Positions 8,355 through 17,358 are shown, counted from the stretch's first letter. The stretch: 64,000 nt of DNA from Eubacterium sp. (GCA_017619835.1 JAFZRN010000017.1:46816-110815), one strand, 5' to 3'. Program-made: numbers and translations. The notes: generated by a model not told the origin, from the letters alone.

Positions 8355-11078
8355 ATGAGAATATTAAAATGCAAAATGTGCGGTGGTGTATTAATTGTCA
8401 CTCCCGGATCAGTTGTATGTGAATGTGAATACTGTGGCAGCAAACAGACAATTCCTAATACTGATGATGAAAAACGTCTTAAACTGTACGAAAGAGCGAA
8501 CAAACTAAGATATGAATGTGAGTTTGATAAGGCCTCTGGGGTGTATGAATCAATAGTAGCAGACTATCAAAGTGAAGCAGAAGCTTATTGGGGCTTGGTT
8601 CTCTGTAAATATGGTATCGAGTATGTTGATGATCCTAAGACCGGAAAGAAGATTCCGACCTGTCATAGGTCTTCTTTTGATAGTGTTTTTGATGATGCCA
8701 ATTTTGATTTGGTGATGGAGAATGCCGATGTCATAGCACGAAGTGTTTATAGAGATGAAGCAAAACAGATTGAAGAACTAAGAAAAGGTATCATAGAGGT
8801 TTCTTCTAAAGAAGAAGACTATGATATCTTTATTTGTTATAAAGAAACCGCTGACGATGGTCAAAGAACAATCGATAGTGTCTTGGCCCAGGATATTTAT
8901 GATGAATTAACTGATAAGGGTTATAGAGTATTTTTTTCCAGAATTACTTTGGAAGATAAACTTGGACAGGAATATGAACCTTATATTTTTGCAGCATTGA
9001 ATTCTGCAAAGGTAATGCTGGCATTTGGTACTTCATATGATAATTACAATGCTGTATGGGTGAAAAATGAATGGAGTAGATTTCTTCAGTTAATGGAAGC
9101 CGGCCAAAAGAAGACTCTTATTCCTTGTTTTAAAGATATAGATGCATACGATATGCCGAAAGAATTTGCAAAGCTTCAGGCTCAGGATCTTGGAAAGGTC
9201 GGAGCTACTCAGGATTTGCTTAGAGGAATAGATAAAATATTCGGAAGAGATAAAAAACTGAATGATACTGATAAATCCAGTCGAAACGTTGTTAGTGATG
9301 GAAATGCATTTATAAAGAGAGGTTATTTTGCTCTTGAGGATGAGGAATGGGATAAAGCTATAGATTATTTTGATCAGGCATTAAATCAAGAACCAGAAAA
9401 TGCTGAAATTCATATAGGTTTCTTTTTAGCAAAAAGAAAAAATATAGATTTAAATGCATTTGTTGAGAACACTTTAAAAGAATTAGATAGAATTGTAGGA
9501 AATAAGCATACGGCTTGTAAGCCATATACTGATAAGATAAATCAAATAGCTAAAGAAAATGCCGTGGAGGGTTATCTAAGTAAAAACAGTTTAATGAATC
9601 AATTTGATTATGATCTAACATATGTGTCAATTGTATCTGGATTAGAGAAAGCGAAAGATATATTTGATGATAAGGACTGGAATAAGGCAGAAAGATTTGC
9701 ACAAAACGAATTTGCTGAAAAGCTTCAGAAAACGAAAAAAAGAATCATTTCTGAAATTGATAACAGAATACGAAATGAAAAGAATAAAGATGAAGAAAAA
9801 ATCGAACGTATATTAAGTGAATATGACAAATATGTGGAAAAAACTGAAAAGAGTGTTATAGAACAGCGTTTCGAAGCAGAGTCAAAACGAGAAAAGGATT
9901 ATGTTTTGTTATGTGAAGAAATAGATGGTACGGATTCAGAAGGTTCTTTTAGAAAGATAATAAAGCGTCTTGATCTTTTTGGAGATTATAAAGAAGCAAA
10001 AGAAAAGATTTACGTATGTGAAGAAAAGATAGCTGAAATAAAGAAAAAGGAGCTAGAAAAAGAAAGAGAAAGACAGATTCAACTCAAGAAAAAAATCAAG
10101 AGAATCTGTATATGTTCTTCAATTGTTGCGATTCTTGTTATTGCTGGAATTATTGGCTATAAGATATATCGGAAGGAGGTAATTATTCCAGCTCAGAGAT
10201 ATGAGGTTGCTGCACAGTTGATGCAGGAACAGAAATATGAAGAGGCTATCAGCGTCTACTCTGAACTTGGAGAGTATAAAGACTGTTCGACTAAGATAAA
10301 TGAATGTAAGGAGTTTATTCAACAGAAAAAAGAAGAGGAGGAAGTGGCTGCGAAGGAGGCTCTTGTAAAAGAACAACAGGAAAATTATGAAGAATATCAG
10401 AAAGCGATAGAGAATGAGGATTTGGAATCCGTACTATCTCTATACGCTAAGTTATCTGATGAAAAGAAAACTGAAGCGGTTACGTTGATTGAAGATACAA
10501 TCGAGTCAATGATTAATGACGATGCTTCTGGTATGGAGAAGAATAAAGAATGGTTGGAATCGTGTGGAGAAATTATTTCGAAAGAAAAGAAACAACAGTT
10601 CGTTGACACTTTTGATGAGAAATGTATAAATAAGATAATAATTACAGGCCAGATATTTAATTGGAGAGAAGCAGACTATGGTTTTTTTGATGATAAAGTT
10701 TCTAATAGCATTGATTTGTTTGTTGATTATTTGTCAGAGGATGGAAAATATAGTGAGACAAAGAATACTTTAAAACAACTTCTAGAAATTGCTAAGTCAT
10801 ATTCTGAAAAATGCAAAAATAACATACATTCTGAAAAATATGATTATAGATTAAGAATATATATTGAAGATGATCACAGTTTAAGTGTGAGTGTTTCCTG
10901 TGCAGAGAATGAAACATTTTTTGAGAATATAGAAGGGCATATTTTCTCAGTTGGAAGTGATTCTATTCAAATTGGTGAAGAAGATAAGATAACCAAAGAT
11001 TTATATAAGGCTGGGAATATAGAAGAAAGAACTTCTCCTATCAGTGGTGAATGGTTAACTATTCCAGTTGCAGACTGA
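8355..11078 (+). CDS. Zinc ribbon - TIR - single transmembrane helix - extracytoplasmic tail protein
   Basis: The start at 8355 (907 residues) aligns with the paralogues; the frame also has an upstream ATG at 8322. Layout: zinc ribbon, TPR-like linker, TIR domain with W235-x3-E239, a helical charged region, a Lys-rich stop (KKKIKR) followed by one hydrophobic helix at about 584-605, then roughly 300 residues. By the positive-inside rule the TIR end is cytoplasmic and the tail outside. The tail begins with a helical repeat containing YKDC, then a Glu-rich coiled coil and a beta-rich end. This is receptor-like: outside sensor, inside TIR effector. That reading is inference. The gene lies 126 bp after the first TIR gene. 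Confidence 0.87.
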   Translation: MRILKCKMCGGVLIVTPGSVVCECEYCGSKQTIPNTDDEKRLKLYERANKLRYECEFDKASGVYESIVADYQSEAEAYWGLVLCKYGIEYVDDPKTGKKIPTCHRSSFDSVFDDANFDLVMENADVIARSVYRDEAKQIEELRKGIIEVSSKEEDYDIFICYKETADDGQRTIDSVLAQDIYDELTDKGYRVFFSRITLEDKLGQEYEPYIFAALNSAKVMLAFGTSYDNYNAVWVKNEWSRFLQLMEAGQKKTLIPCFKDIDAYDMPKEFAKLQAQDLGKVGATQDLLRGIDKIFGRDKKLNDTDKSSRNVVSDGNAFIKRGYFALEDEEWDKAIDYFDQALNQEPENAEIHIGFFLAKRKNIDLNAFVENTLKELDRIVGNKHTACKPYTDKINQIAKENAVEGYLSKNSLMNQFDYDLTYVSIVSGLEKAKDIFDDKDWNKAERFAQNEFAEKLQKTKKRIISEIDNRIRNEKNKDEEKIERILSEYDKYVEKTEKSVIEQRFEAESKREKDYVLLCEEIDGTDSEGSFRKIIKRLDLFGDYKEAKEKIYVCEEKIAEIKKKELEKERERQIQLKKKIKRICICSSIVAILVIAGIIGYKIYRKEVIIPAQRYEVAAQLMQEQKYEEAISVYSELGEYKDCSTKINECKEFIQQKKEEEEVAAKEALVKEQQENYEEYQKAIENEDLESVLSLYAKLSDEKKTEAVTLIEDTIESMINDDASGMEKNKEWLESCGEIISKEKKQQFVDTFDEKCINKIIITGQIFNWREADYGFFDDKVSNSIDLFVDYLSEDGKYSETKNTLKQLLEIAKSYSEKCKNNIHSEKYDYRLRIYIEDDHSLSVSVSCAENETFFENIEGHIFSVGSDSIQIGEEDKITKDLYKAGNIEERTSPISGEWLTIPVAD

Positions 11079-11109
11079 TATGTTTGAAGAGGGGTTGGGG
11101 AGAAAATAT

Positions 11110-13806
11110 ATGACAATATTAAAATGTAAAATGTGTGGCGGAGAACTTAATATATTTTCCGAATCCTCTGTTTGTGAATGTGAGTATTGTGGAAGTAAAC
11201 AGACGATTCCCAATACTGATGATGAGAAACGCCTAAAACTATATGAACGCGCCAATAAACTACGCTATGAGTGTGAGTTTGATAAGGCCTCTGGAGTATA
11301 TGAATCAATAGTAGCAGACTACCAGAGTGAGGCAGAAGCTTACTGGGGCATGGTTCTCTGTAAATATGGTATCGAGTATGTTGATGATCCTAAGACCGGA
11401 AAGAAGATCCCGACTTGTCATAGGTCTTCTTTTGATAGCGTTTTTGATGATGCCAATTTTGATTTAGTAATGGAAAATGCTGATTCTGTTGCAGTTGATT
11501 TATACAGGGAAGAGGCTAAACAGATTGAGGAACTAAGAAAAGGAATACTTGCGGTTTCATCTAAAGAACAACCATATGATATTTTCATTTGTTATAAAGA
11601 GACTGATGAAAACGGAGACAGAACCATAGATAGTGTACTGGCACAAAATGTGTATAACGAATTAATTAACAGCGGTTATAAGGTCTTTTTCTCAAGAATA
11701 TCCTTGGAAGATAAGTTAGGAAAAGAATATGAACCATATATCTTTTCTGCATTAAATACTGCCAAAGTGATGTTGGCATTTGGTACTTCCTACAAGAATT
11801 ATAATGCTGTATGGGTAAAGAATGAGTGGAGTCGATTTCTTCAATTAGTTGAAGAAGATTCCAGTAGGGTTTTAATTCCGTGTTTTAAGGGGATTGATGC
11901 ATATGATATGCCAAAGGAATTTGCAGTTCTTCAAGCTCAAGATTTAGGAAAGGTCGGAGCAACACAGGATCTGCTTAGAGGAATAGATAAGATATTTGGC
12001 AGAGATAAGAAACCTGGAGATATAGATTCATCAAGAATAAATATCGTTGGTGATGGAAATGCATTGGTTAAACGTGGATACTTTGCTCTTGAAGACCGTG
12101 AATGGGAAAAGGCTATAGAGTATTTTGATCAGGCATTAAATCAGGATGCAGAGAATGCAGAAATCCATTTAGGACTCTTTCTGGCAAAACGGAAAAATCA
12201 GGATATAAATGAGTATTTGACTGTACAAATTAATCGTCTGGATAGTGTTGATGAAAAAGAGATTTTGGCATGTGATACGGATGAAGAAAGAATAAACAGA
12301 ATTGCAGAAGAAAATTATGTAAGAGGATATCTGAGTAAAAAAGAAATAAAGGATATGCTTCAATTTGATTGTGCGTATAAGTCTATAGTTGATAGCCTGG
12401 AAGAGGAAAAAACGGTTTACAATGATGGGGATTGGAAGAAAGCTGAAAGATTCTCAAAAGGTGAATTATCTGATCAGATTCAAAACATTAAAAGTCAACA
12501 TATTAATGAAATAAATGATCGAATTGAAATTGAAAAAGAAAAAGATGGTATCAATAGTCAAAAGAAAGCCGAAGAATACAAAGCGTTTCTGGACAAGTAT
12601 GAAAAAATGGTAATCGATAGGCGATTTAATGCTGAATCCAAACGTGAAAAAGACTATCTGTCATTATGCGATCAAGTTGATAAAGCTGAAACAGAATTAA
12701 AACTAAACAACATTGTTATTGGATTTGAACGTCTAGAAGGATATAAAGATTCCGATGATAGGATACTTGATTGTAAAGAGAAAATAAAAAATATACAAAG
12801 AGAAGAATTTTTAAAAGCGCAAGAAAGAAGAATAGCAAAGAATAAGAAAATAAAAAGAATTTGTATCATATCGGTAGCTATTGCGATATTAATAGTTGCT
12901 TGTTTTATAGGCTGGAATATTTATCAAACAAAGGTGGTGATTCCTGAACAAAAGTATCAGGCGGCTTCAAAACTGATGAAAGAACAGAAGTATGAAGAAG
13001 CTATAGCTGCATTTGAAAAGCTTGATAATTATAAAGATAGTACTGAAAAAATCGACGAATGTTATAGTATTTTAGATGATATAAAGACAGCGGAGGAAAA
13101 AGCTGAAGAGGAAAAAATTCAGAAAGAACAAGATACACTGTATCAGTCTATAATTGAAATGATTGATAAGGAAGATTTTGATGGTGCTATAGAAGAGTAT
13201 AACAAGCTGTCAGATGCTAACTATAAAACTCAAGCTATGTCTTACATGGTAAAAAAAATAGAAGAACAGTTAAATAAAATAGGAAATACGGATATATTTG
13301 GATTTAAAAAGGTTCATGAGAATTGTTTAAAAGTTGTAGAATTAGCTGATGAAGAACAGAAAGCAAAGCTTACTGAATTAAATGATAAAAAAGATATAAT
13401 TATAACTCTTTCAACCATAAATAATTCTGAAACAAATTCTTCTGGTAATATAGTGAATAATGCTGACACAGATTTTAATGATTTAATAGATGATGAAAAA
13501 TATAAAAAAGATGTTGAAATATTTAAAGAGATTTATGAAATTAATATACGATTAAAAAATGTGGGTGAATGGTATACATATGATGATTTTGTTTTGAAAT
13601 ATGATTTTAAAAATCATTGTTTTAAAGTTAATATTGAAGATTATAAAGGATATTATATAATTTCGTATGGTTCTGAAAGCCTTAATATTGGAGCACAGAA
13701 AGGCACAGCTACGCATAGAATAAGTAAGGATAGAGTGGTTGAAAAACTAGAGATAGAAGAACAGGGGAGTCCTATATATTTATTTGAAGATATAACATTA
13801 GATTGA
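11110..13806 (+). CDS. Zinc ribbon - TIR - single transmembrane helix - extracytoplasmic tail protein, second copy
   Basis: The frame reaches back to 11068, overlapping the previous gene, but ATG 11110 has GGGGAG 7-8 bases upstream and aligns with the paralogues, giving 898 residues. The architecture is that of the previous protein: zinc ribbon, linker, TIR with W235-x3-E239, helical region, KIKR then one hydrophobic helix at about 582-604, and an outer tail with YKDS-type repeats and a beta-rich end. The TIR domain differs clearly from the other two (PYDIFICYKETDENG at its start), although the preceding linker is almost identical in DNA. The C-terminal tail is also divergent, which would suit different ligands. 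Confidence 0.87.
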   Translation: MTILKCKMCGGELNIFSESSVCECEYCGSKQTIPNTDDEKRLKLYERANKLRYECEFDKASGVYESIVADYQSEAEAYWGMVLCKYGIEYVDDPKTGKKIPTCHRSSFDSVFDDANFDLVMENADSVAVDLYREEAKQIEELRKGILAVSSKEQPYDIFICYKETDENGDRTIDSVLAQNVYNELINSGYKVFFSRISLEDKLGKEYEPYIFSALNTAKVMLAFGTSYKNYNAVWVKNEWSRFLQLVEEDSSRVLIPCFKGIDAYDMPKEFAVLQAQDLGKVGATQDLLRGIDKIFGRDKKPGDIDSSRINIVGDGNALVKRGYFALEDREWEKAIEYFDQALNQDAENAEIHLGLFLAKRKNQDINEYLTVQINRLDSVDEKEILACDTDEERINRIAEENYVRGYLSKKEIKDMLQFDCAYKSIVDSLEEEKTVYNDGDWKKAERFSKGELSDQIQNIKSQHINEINDRIEIEKEKDGINSQKKAEEYKAFLDKYEKMVIDRRFNAESKREKDYLSLCDQVDKAETELKLNNIVIGFERLEGYKDSDDRILDCKEKIKNIQREEFLKAQERRIAKNKKIKRICIISVAIAILIVACFIGWNIYQTKVVIPEQKYQAASKLMKEQKYEEAIAAFEKLDNYKDSTEKIDECYSILDDIKTAEEKAEEEKIQKEQDTLYQSIIEMIDKEDFDGAIEEYNKLSDANYKTQAMSYMVKKIEEQLNKIGNTDIFGFKKVHENCLKVVELADEEQKAKLTELNDKKDIIITLSTINNSETNSSGNIVNNADTDFNDLIDDEKYKKDVEIFKEIYEINIRLKNVGEWYTYDDFVLKYDFKNHCFKVNIEDYKGYYIISYGSESLNIGAQKGTATHRISKDRVVEKLEIEEQGSPIYLFEDITLD

Positions 13807-13830
13807 ATGCTTTGATCGAGATATTCCTCA

Positions 13831-13859
13831 TTGACGCACCCCTGTGATTATGGTATCAT
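13831..13859 (+). promoter_or_regulatory. Promoter of riboswitch 2
   Basis: TTGACG (13831-13836), 17-bp spacer, TATCAT (13854-13859). It begins 25 bp after the stop of the last TIR gene and places a start near 13866, about 22 nt before the second c-di-GMP aptamer. This riboswitch is therefore transcribed independently of the TIR gene. Confidence 0.65.
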
Positions 13860-13887
13860 TTTCATAGGTGTAGAAATTGAATATTAG

Positions 13888-13952
13888 GCAAAATAGGAGA
13901 AATCCTGTGACGCAAAGCTATAGGGCCTTAAGTTATTATGGCAGCCAGTTGC
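13888..13952 (+). promoter_or_regulatory. c-di-GMP-I (GEMM) riboswitch aptamer, copy 2
   Basis: Outer stem GCAA (13888) with TTGC (13949); first hairpin AGGA-GAAA-TCCT with the GNRA loop; core GTGACGCAAAGC, CTATAGGGCCT and ATGGCAGCCAG, all matching the c-di-GMP-I consensus better than copy 1. GTGACGC (13907-13913) can pair with GCGTCAC (13990-13996), so the same OFF-switch logic applies. No gene sits directly after its terminator: the next is purB at 14199, which seems to have its own promoter near 14082. Confidence 0.92.
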
Positions 13953-13989
13953 AATTGATGAGAGAGAGTTGAAAAATCAATTATAATAA

Positions 13990-14016
13990 GCGTCACGCAA
14001 GTGACGCTTTTCTTTT
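13990..14016 (+). terminator. Intrinsic terminator of riboswitch 2
   Basis: GCGTCAC, loop GCAA, perfect GTGACGC (14001-14007), followed by a T-rich tract. The 5' arm can alternatively pair with the aptamer. Without ligand, read-through would enter the purB leader. Confidence 0.87.
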
Positions 14017-14081
14017 CCTATTTTGTACATTGCAGCCATGCAATTATTATTAATATTTGGTACACCTGTCTCCTCAACATG

Positions 14082-14130
14082 TGATATAATACCCCTTGTG
14101 GCGGTCATGAAGATTGTCACAAGGGGTATT
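14082..14130 (+). promoter_or_regulatory. purB extended -10 promoter overlapped by a 13-bp inverted repeat
   Basis: TGATATAAT (14082-14090) is an extended -10 box without a good -35. AATACCCCTTGTG (14088-14100) and its exact reverse complement (14118-14130) flank a 17-base centre, so the left arm starts in the -10 box and covers the expected start near 14097. The placement suits an operator for a dimeric repressor. For RNA entering from riboswitch 2 it would instead form a hairpin, though no T-run follows it. Confidence 0.5.
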
Positions 14131-14198
14131 ACATTTTGCTCCAATAATTTAGATAATTAAATGATTAAAGAAATTAAAGAGATTAAGGAGATAAAGCT

Positions 14199-15653
14199 AT
14201 GAGTTACGATAAGTATGTGAGTCCTCTTTCGGAAAGATATGCAAGTAAGGAGATGCAGTATATCTTCTCGCCTGATAAGAAATTCAAGACCTGGAGAAAG
14301 CTCTGGATCGCTCTTGCTGAAGCTGAAATGGAGCTTGAGCTTCCGGATGAGAATGGTAATCCCAGGATCAATCAGGAGATGATCGATGAGCTTAAGGCTC
14401 ATGCAGAAGAGATTGATTATGAGATGGCTAAAGAAGAGGAGAAGAAGGTGCGTCACGATGTTATGGCTCATGTGCATACATATGGTGCTTCATGTCCAAA
14501 GGCTGCAGGTATCATCCACCTGGGAGCAACAAGCTGCTATGTTGGAGATAACACAGATGTCATCATCATGACTGAAGGACTTAAGCTTGTTCGTAAGAAG
14601 CTCCTTAATGTTATCAGCGAGCTTTCGAAGTTTGCTATGGAATATAAGGATCTGCCTACTATCGCATTCACTCATTTCCAGCCGGCGCAGCCTACAACTG
14701 TAGGTAAGAGAGCAACTCTCTGGCTGAATGAGCTTTACATGGATCTTCAGGATGTAGATTACATGATCTCACAGCAGAAGCTCCTTGGTTCAAAGGGTAC
14801 TACCGGAACACAGGCTTCTTTCCTCGAGCTCTTTAACGGAGATCATGAGAAGGTTAAGAGACTGGATAAGATGATCGCAGAGAAGATGGGCTTCGATGAC
14901 GTATATCCCGTTTCCGGACAGACCTATTCACGTAAGGTTGATTCACGTGTGTTAAATGTCCTTGCCGGCATCGCACAGTCTGCACACAAGTTTTCAAATG
15001 ATATCAGACTGCTTCAGCATCTGAAGCAGATAGAGGAGCCATTTGAGAAGAGCCAGATCGGTTCTTCAGCCATGGCATATAAGAGAAATCCGATGAGAAG
15101 TGAGAGAATCGCTTCCCTTGCAAATTATGTTATTGCAGATGCGATCAATCCTGCTATCACTTCTTCAACCCAGTGGTTTGAGAGAACATTGGATGATTCC
15201 GCTAATAAGAGAATATCAGTGCCGGAAGCATTTCTCGCTGTAGACGGTATCCTTGATCTCTATCTTAATGTAGTTGACGGACTTGTTGTTTATGACAAGG
15301 TTATCTATGCTAAGTTCATGGAAGAGATTCCTTTCATGGCTACAGAGAATATCATGATGGATGCTACCAAGGCAGGTGGAGACAGACAGGAGCTTCATGA
15401 GAAGATCAGACAGTATTCTATGGAAGCAGGCGCTGTAGTTAAGAAGGAAGGTAAGCCAAATGATCTCCTTCAGAGAATCGCAGCAGATCCGGCATTTGGC
15501 AGAACACTTGAAGAGCTTGAGAGCCTGATGGAGCCTTCGCTTTATGTAGGACGTGCTCCTCAGCAGACAGAGGAATATATTAAAGAGGTTATCCAGCCTG
15601 TTCTTGATGCCAATAAAGAAGAGCTCGGACTTAAGGCTGAGATCAATGTTTAA
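14199..15653 (+). CDS. purB: Adenylosuccinate lyase
   Basis: The enzyme cleaves adenylosuccinate to AMP and fumarate, and SAICAR to AICAR and fumarate, in cytoplasmic purine synthesis. The fumarase/aspartase superfamily signature SSAMAYKRNP (residues 289-298) is present with the mobile-loop catalytic Ser. The N-terminus (SPLSERYAS) and the TTVGKRATLW segment are typical. At 484 residues it is of the longer bacterial class. AAGGAG lies well placed before the ATG. Codons shift here to AAG, GAG and ATC, unlike the AT-rich island upstream, marking the return to core genome. purA lies about 4.5 kb downstream. Confidence 0.96.
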   Translation: MSYDKYVSPLSERYASKEMQYIFSPDKKFKTWRKLWIALAEAEMELELPDENGNPRINQEMIDELKAHAEEIDYEMAKEEEKKVRHDVMAHVHTYGASCPKAAGIIHLGATSCYVGDNTDVIIMTEGLKLVRKKLLNVISELSKFAMEYKDLPTIAFTHFQPAQPTTVGKRATLWLNELYMDLQDVDYMISQQKLLGSKGTTGTQASFLELFNGDHEKVKRLDKMIAEKMGFDDVYPVSGQTYSRKVDSRVLNVLAGIAQSAHKFSNDIRLLQHLKQIEEPFEKSQIGSSAMAYKRNPMRSERIASLANYVIADAINPAITSSTQWFERTLDDSANKRISVPEAFLAVDGILDLYLNVVDGLVVYDKVIYAKFMEEIPFMATENIMMDATKAGGDRQELHEKIRQYSMEAGAVVKKEGKPNDLLQRIAADPAFGRTLEELESLMEPSLYVGRAPQQTEEYIKEVIQPVLDANKEELGLKAEINV

Positions 15654-15695
15654 TTGATTATAAAATATTTTTGGTTTTTTCAGTTTGATTTAAGT

Positions 15696-15730
15696 TTTCC
15701 GTTTTATTCTATGTTCAAATAAAACGGAAA
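15696..15730 (+). promoter_or_regulatory. 12-bp inverted repeat next to a ribosome-binding site
   Basis: TTTCCGTTTTAT (15696-15707) and ATAAAACGGAAA (15719-15730) are exact reverse complements around an 11-base loop. The 3' arm ends inside the AAAGGAG ribosome-binding site of the lipoprotein gene at 15743. No T-run follows on the plus strand, so it is not a simple terminator. It may be an operator or a translation-control hairpin. Confidence 0.5.
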
Positions 15731-15742
15731 GGAGCTGATCAT

Positions 15743-17338
15743 ATGAAGAAAAGATATTTAAAACTTGTAGCATTAATGTTATCACTCGGAATGGTAATGG
15801 GGCTTTCAGCCTGCGGCTCGGATGATATCGATGAAGAGCTTGCTCTGATCGAAGAAGAAGATGATTATGACGAGGATGACGAAGACTTCGAGGAAGATGA
15901 AGACGGCGACTTCGAAGAGATACTGGAAGGCGACGACGATTACGAAGAATTAGCTCCGACTAAAGAAAGCATTTCCATCACTCATACTTTTGAGGATTCG
16001 ACTGATGGCGGACATGTTGCTGAAGCTGATTCGGAAGAGCTTTACTATACAACTTCAAAGATCGTCAAGACCGGCAATGCGGAAGGCGACGAGGCAGATT
16101 TTTACGGAGAGAATGCGGCGTGCCTTGCCACTAACGGCGGAACGGTGGATATATCGAAGTCGATCATTGAGACAAACGGTAAACATGCAAATGCATTATT
16201 CTCCTATGGAGAAGGATCCACGGTATCTATCTCGGATTCGGTGATCGAGACCACGGGCGACTGCTCGGGCGGGCTTATGACCACCGGCGGCGGAACAACG
16301 ACCGCAAGAAACTTAAGAATAACCACATCCGGTAATTCTTCCGCAGCGATACGTTCCGACAGGGGCGGCGGCACGGTTGAAGTGGATGGCGGAGTCTATA
16401 CGACCTCCGGCATGGGTTCGCCGGTCATTTATTCGACGGCGGACATCACGGTGACTGATGCTACGATGGAATCCACTTCTTCACAGGGAGTTGTAGTGGA
16501 AGGTAAGAATTCAGTGACGCTTGAGGCGGTGGATCTTACTGCAGATAACAATACACAGAACAGTGATAAGTCGGATTATTACCAGGCGGTTATGATTTAC
16601 CAGTCCATGTCCGGCGATGCAGCAGAAGGGACGGCATCATTTACCATGTCGGACAGTCTGCTGACGAATAAAAAAGGCGACATATTCTTTGTGAATAATA
16701 CGGTTGCTGTAATCACGCTTCTGAATAATGAGTTTATAAATGAGGACGAAGACGGCGTGTTCCTGAGGGCGGCCGGTGCCGGATGGGGCCAGTCGGGTTC
16801 TAACGGCGGAAATGTGACACTTAAAGTCGGCGAGCAGGTTATCGATGGCGATATCATCGTTGATGATGTATCGACTCTGAATATGTACCTTGCAAGCGAG
16901 TCGGAGTTCAGGGGAGCGATAAATCCTGACGGACAGGCCGGAGATGTGTATGTTGAGATCACCGGAGATTCCAAGTGGATACTTACCGGAGATTCATATA
17001 TCTCGAGTCTTACCTGCGATGCTTCGGCGATCAACCTGAATGGTCATAAGCTGTATGTTGATGGTAAGGAATATAAGGCCGGTACGGAGTCAAGCGGTGA
17101 AGCTGTCGAAGCTAAGGTGAGCGAAGGTGGCGGGATGGAAGCACCACCTGACGGAGGTCAGGGTGATATGGGCAACCCTCCTGACGGAGCACCCGGAGAC
17201 GGTAATCCCCCTGATGGAGAGCCACCTGAGAAACCGGATGGTGATAATGGAAACCCGCCTGAAAAGCCGGATGGGGATTCGAGCGGACCGGGAAACGGAA
17301 ACCCGCCTGATGGGGAACCACCCGAGAAACCGGAGTAA
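15743..17338 (+). CDS. Beta-helix lipoprotein with proline/glycine-rich C-terminal tail
   Basis: A signal peptide ends in a lipobox (LSAC, Cys about residue 24), so the protein is lipid-anchored outside the membrane. A very acidic linker (about 28-75, mostly Asp and Glu) comes next. About 300 residues of short strands with regular Ser, Thr, Gly and Asp turns follow, such as the GGTVDIS and GSTVSIS repeats, the pattern of a right-handed parallel beta-helix. The last 80 residues are a PPDG/EKPDG repeat. No catalytic residues can be named. It could be an adhesin or a polysaccharide-binding surface protein. AAAGGAG precedes the start and overlaps a 12-bp hairpin. Confidence 0.75.
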   Translation: MKKRYLKLVALMLSLGMVMGLSACGSDDIDEELALIEEEDDYDEDDEDFEEDEDGDFEEILEGDDDYEELAPTKESISITHTFEDSTDGGHVAEADSEELYYTTSKIVKTGNAEGDEADFYGENAACLATNGGTVDISKSIIETNGKHANALFSYGEGSTVSISDSVIETTGDCSGGLMTTGGGTTTARNLRITTSGNSSAAIRSDRGGGTVEVDGGVYTTSGMGSPVIYSTADITVTDATMESTSSQGVVVEGKNSVTLEAVDLTADNNTQNSDKSDYYQAVMIYQSMSGDAAEGTASFTMSDSLLTNKKGDIFFVNNTVAVITLLNNEFINEDEDGVFLRAAGAGWGQSGSNGGNVTLKVGEQVIDGDIIVDDVSTLNMYLASESEFRGAINPDGQAGDVYVEITGDSKWILTGDSYISSLTCDASAINLNGHKLYVDGKEYKAGTESSGEAVEAKVSEGGGMEAPPDGGQGDMGNPPDGAPGDGNPPDGEPPEKPDGDNGNPPEKPDGDSSGPGNGNPPDGEPPEKPE

Positions 17339-17358
17339 AATAATATAGAGGTAAAACC

